From Absidia repens (taxonomy: Eukaryota; Mucoromycota; Mucoromycetes; Mucorales; Cunninghamellaceae): a DNA stretch of 64,000 bases. Made by a program: the position numbers and the translations under genes. The notes beneath the pieces were generated by a model, which worked only from the letters and a program-made list of their open reading frames with translations, made no database searches and had not been told where the DNA came from. The stretch spans positions 682,001 to 746,000 of the forward strand of contig MCGE01000010.1 of the NCBI GenBank assembly GCA_002105175.1, in the 5' to 3' direction. How positions within the stretch are numbered: the stretch's first letter is position 1; every line of letters begins with the position of its first letter. This document shows, piece by piece, positions 21,973-34,516 of the stretch.

Positions 21973-24900
21973 ATGGCGACGATTGACACAGTATATTATG
22001 TACCTACATTACTTGGATTATCCACGACCTTTGGCATTTCATGTGGGATAACATTCTGTTGTGTACTCGGATTTGAGATCTGCCGGCATTTGCCCTCAAT
22101 GCAATGCCTATTCAATCCTCGTTCACGATTGGAAGTGTAAGTTGAATCTCCGTCCAGGCAAATCTGGTAAAAACTTGAATGGTTTACTCATTTATTTTTT
22201 TACTCTTTCTTTCTCCTATTATATACAATCCAACTTGCGTTCTAAGAAATGCAGCACCCATCCTACCAAAAGCACCCTTCTCATGGCTCTCTCATTCATA
22301 TTGGCTTGACGAGGACTACTATGTCAATAAAGTAGGTCTTGACGCAACCATGCATCTACGTTTTCTGAAAATGGCTGTACAATTCTTATTACTTCAATCC
22401 CTTATTGTCTGTCCTATTCTTATGACGCTTCATTGGTCTGGCGGTACTTCAGAGCCCTGGCAACAAAATCAACACTTTGAATGGAATCCTTTTAAAAACA
22501 CCACCGACTCATCCAGCATTATACCAACGGATCAGTTTCACAGCAATTCGACACTCTACCTATTATCCATTGCCAATGTCCCCAACAAGCAGCCGCTTGT
22601 CTGGGTACATGTCTTATTGTTGTACTTTATCTCCCTTACTTGGCTTTGGCTTTTATTTGTTAATCACTGGCATCATCTCTACCTACTACAAACGAGTCCC
22701 TGTACAACGACTTCTTCGACAACTACAACTACAACAACAATGACCACGACATCTAAAGGATTTGGTTCACGGTCGCAGCAACGAAATCACCATTCTCTGG
22801 TAAAAATTGCCACAGCCACCACTATTGCAAACAATGCGAACAATATACACAGAGACTTTGAGGACGACTGCTATTCAATACCATCCTCATCATCCCGGCA
22901 ATCAATGTCATCTCGCGCCACAGATCCAGCAGAAGAAGAAACAACAGTAGCAATACCATCCTCCTCCTCTCCTCCTTCCTCCGCATCCATGATATCATTA
23001 TCATCAACATCTATTCATCAGCGCTCCATTCTGATCACCAATATTCCTCATCCATTACGAAACACGGCAGCCTTACAACACCACTTCAATGTCACTCAAG
23101 TCGGCAGCGTCACTTCGGTCACTTTGGTGTACCGTGCAGCAACCCACGCCTTAGAATGTGCCTTGAAACAACGTCAGCAATGGGTGGACCAGCTTGAACG
23201 ACGACTGATTCTTCTTGGTCGCCAGATCATCAAACGGCAACGAACTCAGGGGTCGACAACATCTCAAAGTATAGAATGGTTGAGTGTTCCTAGAGAATTA
23301 CAACGTTATGGCTTACCTATGAACGATTTGCTGGCTTGGATGCATGATATTCAGTTACTCGACAATGAAATCAAACAACTCCGGGATGTCAACCTCTCAC
23401 CTCAATACTACAAGCCAACTGGTACTGCTTTTGTGACATTTGAGTAAGTTCATAGAGGGCTTTTTTTTGAACTCGGAAACGCAGTATCATGATGCTGATT
23501 TTTTTTTTTGAAACTCTAGATCTGCCCACTCTGCTCAAATCTGTGCTCAAGCTGTTACATGCTGGAAGCCTGGTGTTTTTGACACAACACTGGCTCCGGA
23601 ACCAAGGGATATCATGTGGTCTACACTTTTGCGCTTGGGAAGGAAGGATAAATTAGTGGGTCAATTCCGCCAATGGATCGTCTTTTGCGCTGTCTGGTAA
23701 GAACATATATGAAAAGAAAATGCTGTAGATAAGGCGAAGTCAAATGCTTTGATTAACTCTTTTCTTTCTCTTCTGTACTCAATGTTTATGATAGGTGCTT
23801 GACCATATTTTGGCTCTTTCCAATCTCATTTATCCTTGGTCTCACGTCCATACAATCACTTTCACAGCACTTTGGATTCCTCAGCTACTTTTTGAACACT
23901 TCCTTGATTGTTCGATCGTTTATTCAAAATATATTGCCAACATTATTGGTGACACTATTTATGAGTCTTTTACCATGGATTCTATTAGGTAAGCATAAAA
24001 GTACTGAAATGAGCATTTATATTTCTGTTTGACTTAACTGATCTTTCTTTGTAGAGATATCGAAACAGCAGGATTTTATATCATACTCAGAACTGGAAGA
24101 CTGCGTACTAGGACGATATTATCACTTTGCCATCTTCAACGTACTGATTGTCTTCTTATTGGGTACTTCTTTCTTATCCAGCATGCTCGATGTTTTGTAT
24201 GAACCGGCCAAAATCATTCAACTTCTTGCGAACTCACTGCCCCAAGGTGCCAATTTCTTCCTTAACTACATTCTATTCAACTCAGCGACTCATGGTATGG
24301 AATTGATTCAGTTGGGATCACAATTGTTTGGCCATTTGATATTCACACTTCCAATATTCTCTAAAACTCCGAGGATGTTGGCAAGATACACTGCTCCTTG
24401 GTCATTCCCCTATTATTACTATTACCCCAATCATATCCTTATTTTGGTCATCACCGTCACTTACTCTGTTATCCAACCTCTGATCCTAATCTTTGCGCTC
24501 TTCTACTTCTCGGTGGCACTGGTGGTATATCGTCATCAATATGCTTTTTGTTACATCCGAAAATTTGAATCAGGCGGTTCACGGCATTATCGGCGTATGG
24601 CTCGTTACACGTCGGATGGACTTCTTATATTCCAGTTGACTATGGTTGGCTTGCTTTATCTCAAAGGTGTGTTGTCGGCAGCAACAGCTATCTTACCACT
24701 GATTGTATTTACTATCTGGATGAAAGTGAAACTGACTCGACTATTTGGGCAACGGGCAAAATATCCTCTGGTTGGCCAACTAAGCTCACCGACTGCCACA
24801 GCAACAACATCTGCACCTGCACCATCTCTATTCAACAATGACAATGGCGACAACGAAAATACAAAAATTATCACTGGCACGACTCCTAGTAAACACTCAC

Positions 24901-25532
24901 AACGAACTAGGCAACCAACCGAAATCTTGGCATTGAAATCATCATCTTCTTCACCAGCAACATCATTAGTGTCAAAGGCGATATTTTATTTTGCATCGTG
25001 GATAGACGATGTTTGGAAATTCTCGTATCTTCAGTCCTGGTGGAAACACGGACGCTATGCAACGCAAAAGGAACAAAAGAACTGGGCCTTCATGACTCTG
25101 ACACAAAAACACCAGTCTCGGGAAGATATAGTCTCACCTCATCCGCCACCAGCAATCGCCAAGCAACACATCAACAACAACGGCGGCGACGAGGAAAAGC
25201 GACTTTTTATGAAGACGGATATGGAGGCCATGGGTGACAAGAGGAAAACTGGGTGGCCCAATAAACCTTCCACTCAGCAGAAATTCGAATATCATCAGCA
25301 TCAAGACTCATCATGGATACCAGAATGGAACCAACACTACCGAAATGATGGATGCTCCTTGTATAATGATTATGCGCACCCATCTATTTTGACACAACTG
25401 GATTCTCAACTCTTTTTGCCCAAAGACCCAAAATTACGAAAATGGAAACTGTCACAATGCGTTTTAATCTCTTTAGTTGATTTACAATGTGCTTTTGACG
25501 GAATTGTTGAATCCGGTGACCCATCTGTCTAG
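21973..25532 (+). CDS. CSC1/OSCA/TMEM63-family cation channel (DUF221, Rsn1-like)
   Basis: Multi-pass membrane protein of the hyperosmolality-gated or mechanosensitive channel family. Exons 21973-22136, 22247-23443, 23520-23696, 23795-23988 and 24055-25532 encode 1069 residues. The N-terminal membrane segment (TLLGLSTTFGISCGITFCC) leads to VGLDATMHLRFLKM, the family's first conserved block. Two more helices follow, then a long cytosolic loop with low-complexity Ser/Thr insert and the RNA-recognition-like part (SILITNIPHPLR ... ALECALKQR). APEPRDIMW precedes the channel core of several helices. The core keeps NYILFNSATHG and the YxxxFCYIRKFESGG segment. The cytosolic C-terminus after about residue 790 is long and poorly conserved. 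Three exons are too short to stand out alone. Closest known type is yeast Rsn1/Csc1; ion specificity unknown. Confidence 0.9.
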
Positions 25533-26018
25533 TTTTACTTGTAGTTTATCAGCTCTTTATTACTATTACTATTATTATTACTATTACTATTACTATACTA
25601 TTGCTATTACTACTACTTTATTATTATTTACGTTCTACCGTTTATATTCTTTACTTGCTATCTTCCTTCTCTTATATTGTGTAATAAAAATGATGCGAAT
25701 ACTTTACCCAGTGTGCTCTTTTTTATATTATATGACGGCGTTTTTTATTATTATGAATTGCATAGATGAGTTGTAGTCAATGGCGTGGTGTATATCTGAC
25801 ATCGGCTGATCCACCTTTTCTTGCCCTAAGAATGGACATGGGCGACGAGAAAATAGGTAGGAACAATCAGCTGGTCTTCTCATTGGCTGATTTATTGCGC
25901 TTAGCCAGTATTTTTTATTCCCCGATTATTTTCAAAATCGTCAGCCGTCCTTTGGAAATTTCTTTTTCTTTTTCTTTTTCTTTTTCTCATCTATTTTTTT
26001 TTTTAAATTTAACACAAC
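25533..26018. other. intergenic spacer with TTA/CTA triplet tract
   Basis: Contains an imperfect (TAC/TAT)n tract at about 25558-25630, an AATAAA at about 25683 for the channel gene, and (TTTTTC)n pyrimidine repeats at about 25963-25990 directly before the tropomyosin start. Confidence 0.6.
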
Positions 26019-26823
26019 ATGGAAAAGTTCAAGGAGGTAGGTTTCGCAGAACTATGAAAAAAGAAAAAAACAAAAAAAAAAAGCTAAGTCGCCCAGATGC
26101 TTGTAGTACATTCAACTATTGGAATGTCTTCACCTATTGTGTTATCCGACTTCCAATGATGATACTATTTCTCACTCTTTTATTGACTTACTCACGTGCA
26201 TCATATCTCTTTGTTATTTATAGAAACTCAATGCCCTTCGTGCTGAAGCTGACGAAGCCACTGCTCTTGCAGATGAACTTGAAGCCAAGGTCAAGCAATT
26301 GGAATCCGAACACACGTCCAAGGACCATGAACTCCTCTCTCTTCAAATCCGTGTCAAGAACTTGGAAGAACAATTGGAGAAGACTGAAGCGCAACTCAAG
26401 ACTACCTCTACAAAGTAAGTCAATATATATATATCTATATATATGTGTGGGTGTGGGTGTGTGTGTAAAGGAGGGACGAAGAAAATGGGAGAAGAAGGGA
26501 AGGAGAGTCGAACGACAAGAGTGTTATGAGAATGGCGCATGGAAACAAAAAGAACGAGTTCAAGGGGGGGGAGATGATTGGGTAGAAAAAAAAAGCAGAA
26601 AAATTATCACATTTTGTTATATAGCTCACATTCTCACTCTTTTTTATATAATTCGCATAGTTTCAATGAAGCTGATCTCAAGGCTGAAGAAGCTGAACGC
26701 AAGGTGGACAGTTTGCAAAAGGAAATTGAAGAACGAGAAGCCAAGCATGAAGAACTTCTAGAAAAGCACAACCAAGCCAAGGCTGAATTGGATGAACTCG
26801 GTCGTCAATTTGATGAATTGTAG
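26019..26823 (+). CDS. TPM1: tropomyosin, short form
   Basis: Coiled-coil dimer that polymerises along actin filaments and stabilises cables. Exons 26019-26036 (18 nt), 26224-26414 and 26661-26823 encode 123 residues. The N-terminus MEKFKEKLNALRAEADEA matches fungal tropomyosins (compare MDKLREKINAARAETDEA in fission yeast Cdc8), and the C-terminus AKAELDELGRQFDEL matches the overlap end. The whole chain is a continuous heptad coiled coil rich in Glu, Leu and Lys with no Pro or Gly breaks except near the very end. Yeast and fission-yeast forms have 161-199 residues, so this one is about one actin-spanning unit shorter. I looked for an extra exon in both introns and found none. Confidence 0.88.
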
Positions 26824-27159
26824 ATTGGACCTTCTCCTCCCCTCCCTTCTTCCCTTTAGATAGTTAGTGTCTTTTATTCTAGTTTATCTTCCACCTCAAT
26901 CCCCTTCCTCTTTCGATGATCTCCAACTATTTTAGAATAATTCATTTATTCACCTTCCCTCACTCACGTTATTATACACATTCACTTCCTTCTACCTTTT
27001 TCAAATAAACATGACTTTGCCCTCATCACAACAATTGAAATTGAAGTACCGCTTATATCTGTGGTAGACGATACTCCTTTTTTTTTTTTTTTTTTTTTTT
27101 TCAAAAAAAAAATTTCACATTCTTTTCTCTTTTTTATATATTTACAACCTTTTTTGTCC
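26824..27159. other. intergenic spacer and SNT1 leader
   Basis: Contains AATAAA at about 27004 and a T22 run followed by A9 at about 27078-27111. The leader ends in a T-rich tract right before the SNT1 start. Confidence 0.5.
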
Positions 27160-30100
27160 ATGAGTACGAATGAATCTACTTCTTCTAGAGGTACTCTCTC
27201 ACGCTCTCGTTCTCGCTCACGCTCACGCTCTCCTACTTACAACAATGGACGCTTTCCTCCACGCTATTCTTCACGATACGAGTCTTACACTTATCGACCA
27301 CGCAGCGGCATGACAGCAGCTATTGATGACTACTGGGAACTGCGAGACAGGGGAAGAGATAGGGAAAGGGAACGAGATCGATCCATGGTGATGATTCGTG
27401 ACGAAAGATATATGCGCGGACGGTAAGAGCTAAAAGGCACACTTCTTGAAAAAAAAGGGAACCGTATTAGGAGCTCACTTTATTTCTTCTTCCGTATTTT
27501 GAAACAGTAGATACTCACCATATTATCGAGATGAACCTCCACCCCCGCATCATTACGGTCCGTCAAGGGATTATGGCAAGCCATCGTCATTATCCTCCTC
27601 CACATCTTTGCGCCGCGAAAGTAAGTCGAAGGTACAAACTACTTTTAGAAAATACATGCTCACTTGTTTCTCATCATCAACGTTTCATACTATAGATAGT
27701 CATGAACGAACTTCTGTACAATCAACCAAACCAAAGGATGACTCTAGTATCAGTGGCAGCAGTAACAAACCTACAACAGCAACTACTCCAACCTTTGATA
27801 ACTACCCCTCGAGATATTCTGACTGGCGGGAACGAGAATGGGACCGGGACCGGGACCGGGATCGTCGTTATCGTGATGAAGACCGTCGACGTGAATTCGA
27901 TCGAAGAAATCGTGATCGCGACAGGTAAAAGAAAATAGCCCAGTCAATCGGAAACAAGACCAATTGATTGATATCTAACCGGCATTGTTATTTGAAATAG
28001 TTATGGTGTCCGAGACCCACGATATGATAGCCCTGGATATGCTGGCGGGCCTTCAACATTAAATTACCATCCACCTCCATTTGGCCGTGACTCCTATCGA
28101 CCTGGCGGTAGGGAACGTGAACCGTCTTCCCCTGGAACTCATTCTTATTATGATCGCGATAGCAGAGACCGCTTCGATGACCGTGATTTATATCGACCTG
28201 TATCATCACGGGGATCTTCCATTGATCTTGACCAATATCGCAATAGTAGGGTATTCCGACCTGTGATTGAAAACTCTGGTTCAATTGGTGCTGGTGTCAA
28301 CGATCGAAATATCACTGGGTGGCGTGCAAGCGGTCATGATCGTGAACGGGATAATTCTGGAAACTCGATTCTTGGAACAGGCGGTCCAACATCTTACTCC
28401 TCCTCCTCCTCCTCCTCCTCCTCTTCTAAAGATGGCAACAACGCTCTTGATGCAAAAGTCGATGATATTATTGGTACTGGTGATCAAAATTCCGGACCTA
28501 CTTCATCAGGTAATGATCGCGTTGTGGCAAACAAACTAGGAACAACTATCTAACACCAAACTGACTTTTTTTTTTTACTCTCTTATTATACTTAGATGAT
28601 ACTGGAAAATCAAGCACTGCATATACAATTTTGACAGAAATTCATTCAGGTAAGAAGCATAAAGTACATTACTGTAGTATGGTGCCTCAACGTTAATGTA
28701 ACTTTTCTGCCTTCAATAGTGACACCACCTGATAAAGACAATGGCGACTGTGAGGTAGAAGACTCGGAATTACCCAGAAATGGTAAGATATAGAACGATT
28801 GATGATATTATTGGATTATTGACTTACGCTAACTGACTAATATTTATCATCTAGTTGAACAACATGAAGATCTTACTACCGTATTAGCACAACAAAATCA
28901 ACATGAAGGTCCTACCACCATATTATCACAACAAAATCAAAAGAATAAATCTACAATGAAGCCAACCCCCCTACGTATTGATATATCTCTGCCATCCAAA
29001 AGCTCATTCAACGATTTTATGGATATGGAGGTACCAAAGCCTACATCATCATCTTCACCTAATGCGTCATCTAGATCAGCAGCAATTTCTGCCCTATCAT
29101 CGATATCTTCATCACCTTCAACCTCTTTGCCACCAGCATCATCAAAATTGGTCCCAACACCTTTGGCATCCACTGCACCACCAGTGGACCCTAATGAACA
29201 GCCATCGTCGCCATCATCATCGTCATCATCATCATCACCACCATTGATATCACTTGCCGAAGGCACAGCGGAACCACTAGTAGTCTCATTATCAGCAAAA
29301 AAACACGATGTGGTCAAACCTGAACCGTTTCCGGAACCCCCAACAATGACAGCAGCCAAAGTCAACCTTGAAACCGATACATCTCCCTTAGTGACTTCTA
29401 CCCTTCATTTTGGTGGACTGACATACCGAAATTCCTCTACACCGATTTCAACGGATGATACCAAGGAAAACCTGGAACCCAATACAGGCAATCAAATTAA
29501 TTCAGGACCAGTCATGTCACAACAGCAAATTGTAGCTCGAATTGATGAAATCGAAAACAGCATCACCAAATACGAAGAAATGTTAGAGCAGGTCAGCAAG
29601 CGTGAAGCGACTTCCAAGCATATTGAGCAGCAACAAAAGGAAGATTGGCAACAACAATCGGAAGGATCATCATCACCAATTGAAACAAAAGACAATGACA
29701 ACGGCATCAAGCAAGAAACGGCAACAGCGAAAACTCTTGCATTACAGGCGATTAGTGGAATTTGCCAGCCATTGACTGATATCCAGAACAGCTCATGTAA
29801 TGATTCATCTATTATGCGAAGACGACCTCAAATTCTAGTGGATCAAATACGAATCGACAACGACACTATTGATAATACACTTGCTGATATGATCATCTCA
29901 ACAAATCGAAACTTGGCCATGGAAAATTCGCGTTTGGTCGGTGGATGGCAAGGAAATCCAACCCAGGAAGATGATTGGCTTGTTGAAACAAAATGGATGG
30001 CTCCTCTTTATGGAAAATTGCAAGACTATCCCTGCTACAAGGAAAACATAGCTACATTCAGCAAACTCAAGGCAACCATGGTGTCGTGTTTGGCCAGCAG

Positions 30101-32834
30101 GGAAAGGCAACTCAAGCATAAGGAACGACGACTCAAACGGGAATTCAAGGAAATCTACAACCAGTGGAAGAACAAGAATATGGCCCTGGACAGAACTCGC
30201 ATCCAGGAACGTCAGGGACTTGATCGATATGGTGGTAGCGGAAGCAGTAATGGCTATAGGTCGTCAACAAGAAGGAATCGTGGTCCGGAAGAAGAATCCG
30301 ACGAATATATCGATGGTGTTATTTTTACTGGAAACCATAGCGCTTTACAATTTGGTACTGATGGGGCGATGACACCATTTGGTCGTGCTAGTGGTAAAGG
30401 TGGTTGGACATCGGACGCTGCTCGCTCTGAAGCCGAATTACTGGAAATCATTCAATCTCTGGAAAGTGCGGAAATGCGGAATCCTGAATTACGTGCGGCA
30501 AAGACAACGGCGACTATTCCACCCATGATTTTGGATGCCAAGCTTCGCGCTCAGACGTATGATGATCGTAGTGGTTTGGTGCAAAACCCATTGGTATACT
30601 ATCACACTGGAACAGAAACCGAAGACTTATGGAATCAGCAAGAAATGACAGCGTTTATGGAAAGCTACATGCAATACCCCAAACAATTCGACAAAGTCTC
30701 TGCGGCTGTCCAAACCAAGACTGCTTCCCAATGTGTACTGTTTTACTACCGAAAGAAGACCAAGATAGACTTCAAGGCGTTGATGCGAAAGGGAAAACGT
30801 GGAAAAAGTAGGCGGCGGGAAAGGTTGGCTGCTGCTATCAAACGGGCAACAGGCGATACTTCAACAAACACGCGCACTGGCAAGAACAAAGGATCAGCAC
30901 TCATGGCGGATATTGGCCAAGCACAAGTTTCAAGGAAAGCCAAAGAAAAAAAGGAATCTGAAACGAAATCCAAAGAATTACGGGAACTGGAAGAAGCCAA
31001 CGCTTATTGGGAAGGTGTGGCGGAACGCCGTAGAGCAAAACGACCTACTTCAAACCCTGCGACAACTAGTAGAACAAACGACGTTAATGATGATTATGGA
31101 TCAACGGTCTCCGGTGATTATGCTATGAAGCGAAGACTTGGTAAACGGAAAGGACGATCACCACGGTTTTCGGTGGCAAATATTCCCGATTCTGGACTAG
31201 TTTTCCCTGATGACGAAACAACGGTCTCGACTACAGCAGCAGCACCAACAGCAGCACCAGTAGCATCAAAATCAAAATCATTCAAGCATACACATCAAAT
31301 ACAATCAATGGAACGGTCACACAGTCACCATGATATGCGTGGCTCAATGAACAGTGGTGTAGATGAGCATGAATCAAATCCAGCAAATGTGGCAACGGCA
31401 AAATGGACTAATCACGACAAACTTACCGCTGTAGAAGCATTCAAACTACTTGGCCGGGATTTCGTCAAGGTTTCTGAAATGCTGGGCAACAAAACAGATG
31501 ACCAATGCCGTAATTTTTACTTCAATCACAAAAGAAAATTCGGGTCCAATGCGTTTGGTGAAGAAGCAAGCGATTATTCTGGAAATTCTGGTGCAACATC
31601 TCCATCAACTTCAACAAGCAACCCAAAAATCAACACATCTCGTCAATCATTCAATATGGCAACGGCAACAAGGAATGAAAGGTCTGATTTGAAAGCTGAA
31701 GAAGAGGACGCAGCGGCCACACTGGTAGGTTTATTCGAAATGGGTGGAAATAGGGATCACTCAGGCGGGGCAACACCATCATCGGCATTATCTTCACCTA
31801 GTGTTTCCTTTTTGACTGGCGAAACGGCTCCTACGCAACCTTCGAAACACATGGCAATTTTACAGCAACCACAACAATCAAAAGGACGTCGCCGTGCAAG
31901 AACAACATCGGGTAAAATGGATATCACAGCAACAAGCGGGTCATGGACTGGAGGCGACTTGGGTATGGCTGTTCATGAAAATAACGCAGGAATTGGAAAG
32001 TGGACAACACCGGATATCAAGCGTGGCACAAACTCCTCTTATTGGTCGGTGTCTGAACGTAGTGAATTTAACAAGTGTTTGGAACTCTATGGACGCGACT
32101 GGACAAAAATCGCTAATGCCTTGACGACGAAGACAATGGTTCAGGTACGGAATTTTTATCACAACAACGAAGAAAAACTGCGATTGGATAAGGTAGCACT
32201 CCGACGTGAAAGCATTCGATCCCTGCCAACAGAGTCACTTCTGGGATCTCCTCACAACAACAGCAACAGATCTAGTAGCAAATTAGAAATGGATCAACAA
32301 CGCATCATGCCACCTATGGGAACATCATTTGACAACCGCATCCCTTCTTCTTCTATATACCTTCAACCTGAACCAATACCTACCTTATCATCACCACAAC
32401 CATCATACGACGCTCCTCCACCAATGCTATCACATCATTCATCATACGGGCAACAAGCAGAATCAGCATCTTACCATTCGTTAGCCACTGGACCACGAGC
32501 TGGCTACTTCAACCCATCATCATCATCAGCAGCAACTAAATTTACTCAGCCGGGGGCAAGGGATCGTCCTCCATACAGCAGCATAAACACATCATATTAC
32601 CCTGAAAATTATAGTAATAGCAATATTAGCAATATTAGCGATCACACAGCAATCTCTCCTCCACCTCATCGTCAGCGACCTCAATCTGCTCCTACCAAAC
32701 GCCGTAATGTTTTGGATGTCACTTTAGCAACTTCTCCTACTGGTGTGACTAGAGTCTCGGATTTGCTCAACAGTAATGATGAACCTGCCGAAACAAATAA
32801 TCAAAACAGTTGGGAAACCTGGTTTGGCTCTTGA
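27160..32834 (+). CDS. SNT1: SANT-domain corepressor, Snt1/NCoR-like (Set3C subunit)
   Basis: Scaffold expected in the Set3/SMRT histone-deacetylase complex. Seven exons (27160-27422, 27508-27620, 27696-27924, 28001-28509, 28596-28649, 28720-28782, 28855-32834) give 1736 residues. The first 370 residues are rich in RS and RD/RE dipeptides. A helical, charged region near residues 620-840 (IDEIENSITKYEEMLEQVSK and a Lys/Arg-rich helix) resembles the deacetylase-interaction region. Three SANT/Myb-like domains follow at about residues 1001-1055 (DLWNQQEMTAFMESYMQYP), 1259-1310 (AKWTNHDKLTAVEAF) and 1471-1525 (SSYWSVSERSEFNKCLEL). The rest is disordered with Ser, Gln and Pro runs. The initiator at 27160 was preferred to an upstream ATG at 27061, because the segment between is translated oligo-T leader. 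Two exons of 54 and 63 nt are easily missed. Confidence 0.88.
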
Positions 32835-33277
32835 TGCTAGTTTTACTATATCCCCCACCTTTATATTCTTTACTCATATCTTTGCATATTCTGTATATTT
32901 AGCCTTATTTTATTATTATTGCTTGTATTTGTATTCAATTTGATACAATAAAGAAAACATCATTGACCATGTTTTAAACATTTTTGAAGCTTGTTTTATT
33001 TGATTGGTTTTGTCAAAAAAAAAAAAAAAGGAGAGGAACTGTGTAAAAGCTTTGGGGTGTGGAGTAGTAAGTAGATGGGGAAGAGGAAGGGTATGCAATT
33101 ATCTGAGGGTAGATAGGGAGGGGGGAGAATAGACATACAAAGAATCAAATTGGGTGTGTGTATGGATAGATAGATATTATATAACGTGTGTTTTTATTGA
33201 ATAAAAGGGAACCTCTATACTAGATACTATACTACTATATACAAGATAAACACCATGAAGAGAGCTACATTTCCGTT
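32835..33277. other. convergent intergenic spacer (SNT1 and SRP14 3' ends)
   Basis: Contains poly(A) signals for both strands (AATAAA at about 32947 and the reverse pattern near 33197-33210) and purine-rich sequence. No gene seen. Confidence 0.5.
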
Positions 33278-33953
33278 TCATTGTTGGGTTTTTTGTTTCT
33301 TGATCTTCTTGGTGCGTTCTTTTTTCTTGAGTGTATCCATGTAGGCGCGAATCACAGTGGCATATGTTGATTGGAATTTGTTGAATTCAATGGGTGATAC
33401 CTAGAGGACCAAAAGAAAAAGAGAAAAGGATACCAGTCAGAAACCTTATTCAGTGAAAGCATTCAACCTATGTACTTACAATTGTACTAATTTTAGTATC
33501 TTTGTATGTTGCCCGTATAAGAGTTGGGTATTCATCAGATTTTCCATTGACAACAAGATCACCACCCTTTGGCATGGTCTTGTTAGTCTTATACGCCATT
33601 TTTAATCGTTTTGCGTTCACTGATGATGTTCCAAAAAAAAGAAAAAAAAAATACTGATTAGTAGGCATTCCAATATATATTCACTCATCTGAAAAAAACA
33701 AATACTACATCCTATATAGTATACAGTATTTTTTGCATCAGATATAGGATGCAATATATATATATATATTTACTTACTTCGCTTCATGGTGACTGACACG
33801 TTGCCTGAAACCTTGGATAGTTCATAAAGCTTGCCGAGTTCGACTGTAAACTAAGAAAATAAAAATAGTTCAATAACATTATATTTTTCATTATTCAATA
33901 CAGTGCATTGTCCAGTTCTTCTCACTTACGGTGGTGGGATCTACGTCCTTCAT
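33278..33953 (-). CDS. SRP14: signal recognition particle 14-kDa subunit
   Basis: Part of the SRP Alu domain, which pauses translation while the ribosome is delivered to the ER. Exons 33953-33930 (24 nt), 33850-33778, 33619-33480 and 33400-33278 encode 119 residues. Family landmarks are FTVELGKLYELSKVSGNVSVTMKR at the start (read as two blocks), the basic middle, LIRATYKDTKISTIVSP, NKFQSTYATVIRAYMD and a Lys-rich C-terminus (LKKKERTKKIKKQK). The N-terminal 24-nt exon is small but starts with a good Met and an in-frame GTAAGT donor. Head-to-head with ORT1 across 563 bp. Confidence 0.9.
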
Positions 33954-34516
33954 GGATATTTTCAAAGATGTGAAGGGAAAAAAAATAATTATCGCTTTTG
34001 CTAACCCAAAAAAATCGAAATATTTTAAATTCCGCCAATGAGGGAAGAAAATTTCAGTGCACACAGTAGCAAAGTATTATGTGCACGGAAGAAGAGCTCA
34101 GGTTATATACAAAGAGGTTGGAGGCGAAGATGTTTATTTTAGTCTACTTTGATTCATTGATGTCTGACCGAGAAGTCAGAGACTAAAATAAAAGAGAAAA
34201 CACCGATTAAATTTGGGTCAGTTCAAGTGACTGAACGGCTGGTAGGATAAGTATAGGTCTATGACTCCATTCTGCCGCCTGAGGCGATGCTGGCCGAATT
34301 TACTCGTTGGGTACACTTATCTACCATACCCATGACGGGCAAAGTTAATTCGTGAGAAAATGCGGGCGGCGTTTGAAACCACTTTTTCCTTTTTTTTTTT
34401 GACAACTGCAGGCCTTAAACCGTTTTTTTTTTTTTTTTTTATTATTCGATTCTGTTGTCAGTCGCCCCAGGCTTTTCACCTTTTACAAAACACACCTCCA
34501 ACAATATTCGACTAAA
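33954..34516. other. divergent promoter region SRP14/ORT1
   Basis: Intergenic. Two T tracts at about 34391-34440 precede ORT1. The GC-rich island at about 34265-34380 is unusual in this AT-rich background. Confidence 0.5.
34262..34267 (+). promoter_or_regulatory. TGACTC, possible Gcn4-type site upstream of ORT1
   Basis: TGACTC is the core of the fungal general amino-acid-control site. It lies about 250 bp before the start of a gene needed for arginine synthesis. A single six-base match occurs often by chance, so this is only a hint. Confidence 0.22.

Noticed and set aside
28937..29365. Antisense 142-codon frame opposite SNT1, rich in Asp and Gly
   Set aside because: Mirror of Ser/Pro-rich codons on the plus strand; no independent signals.
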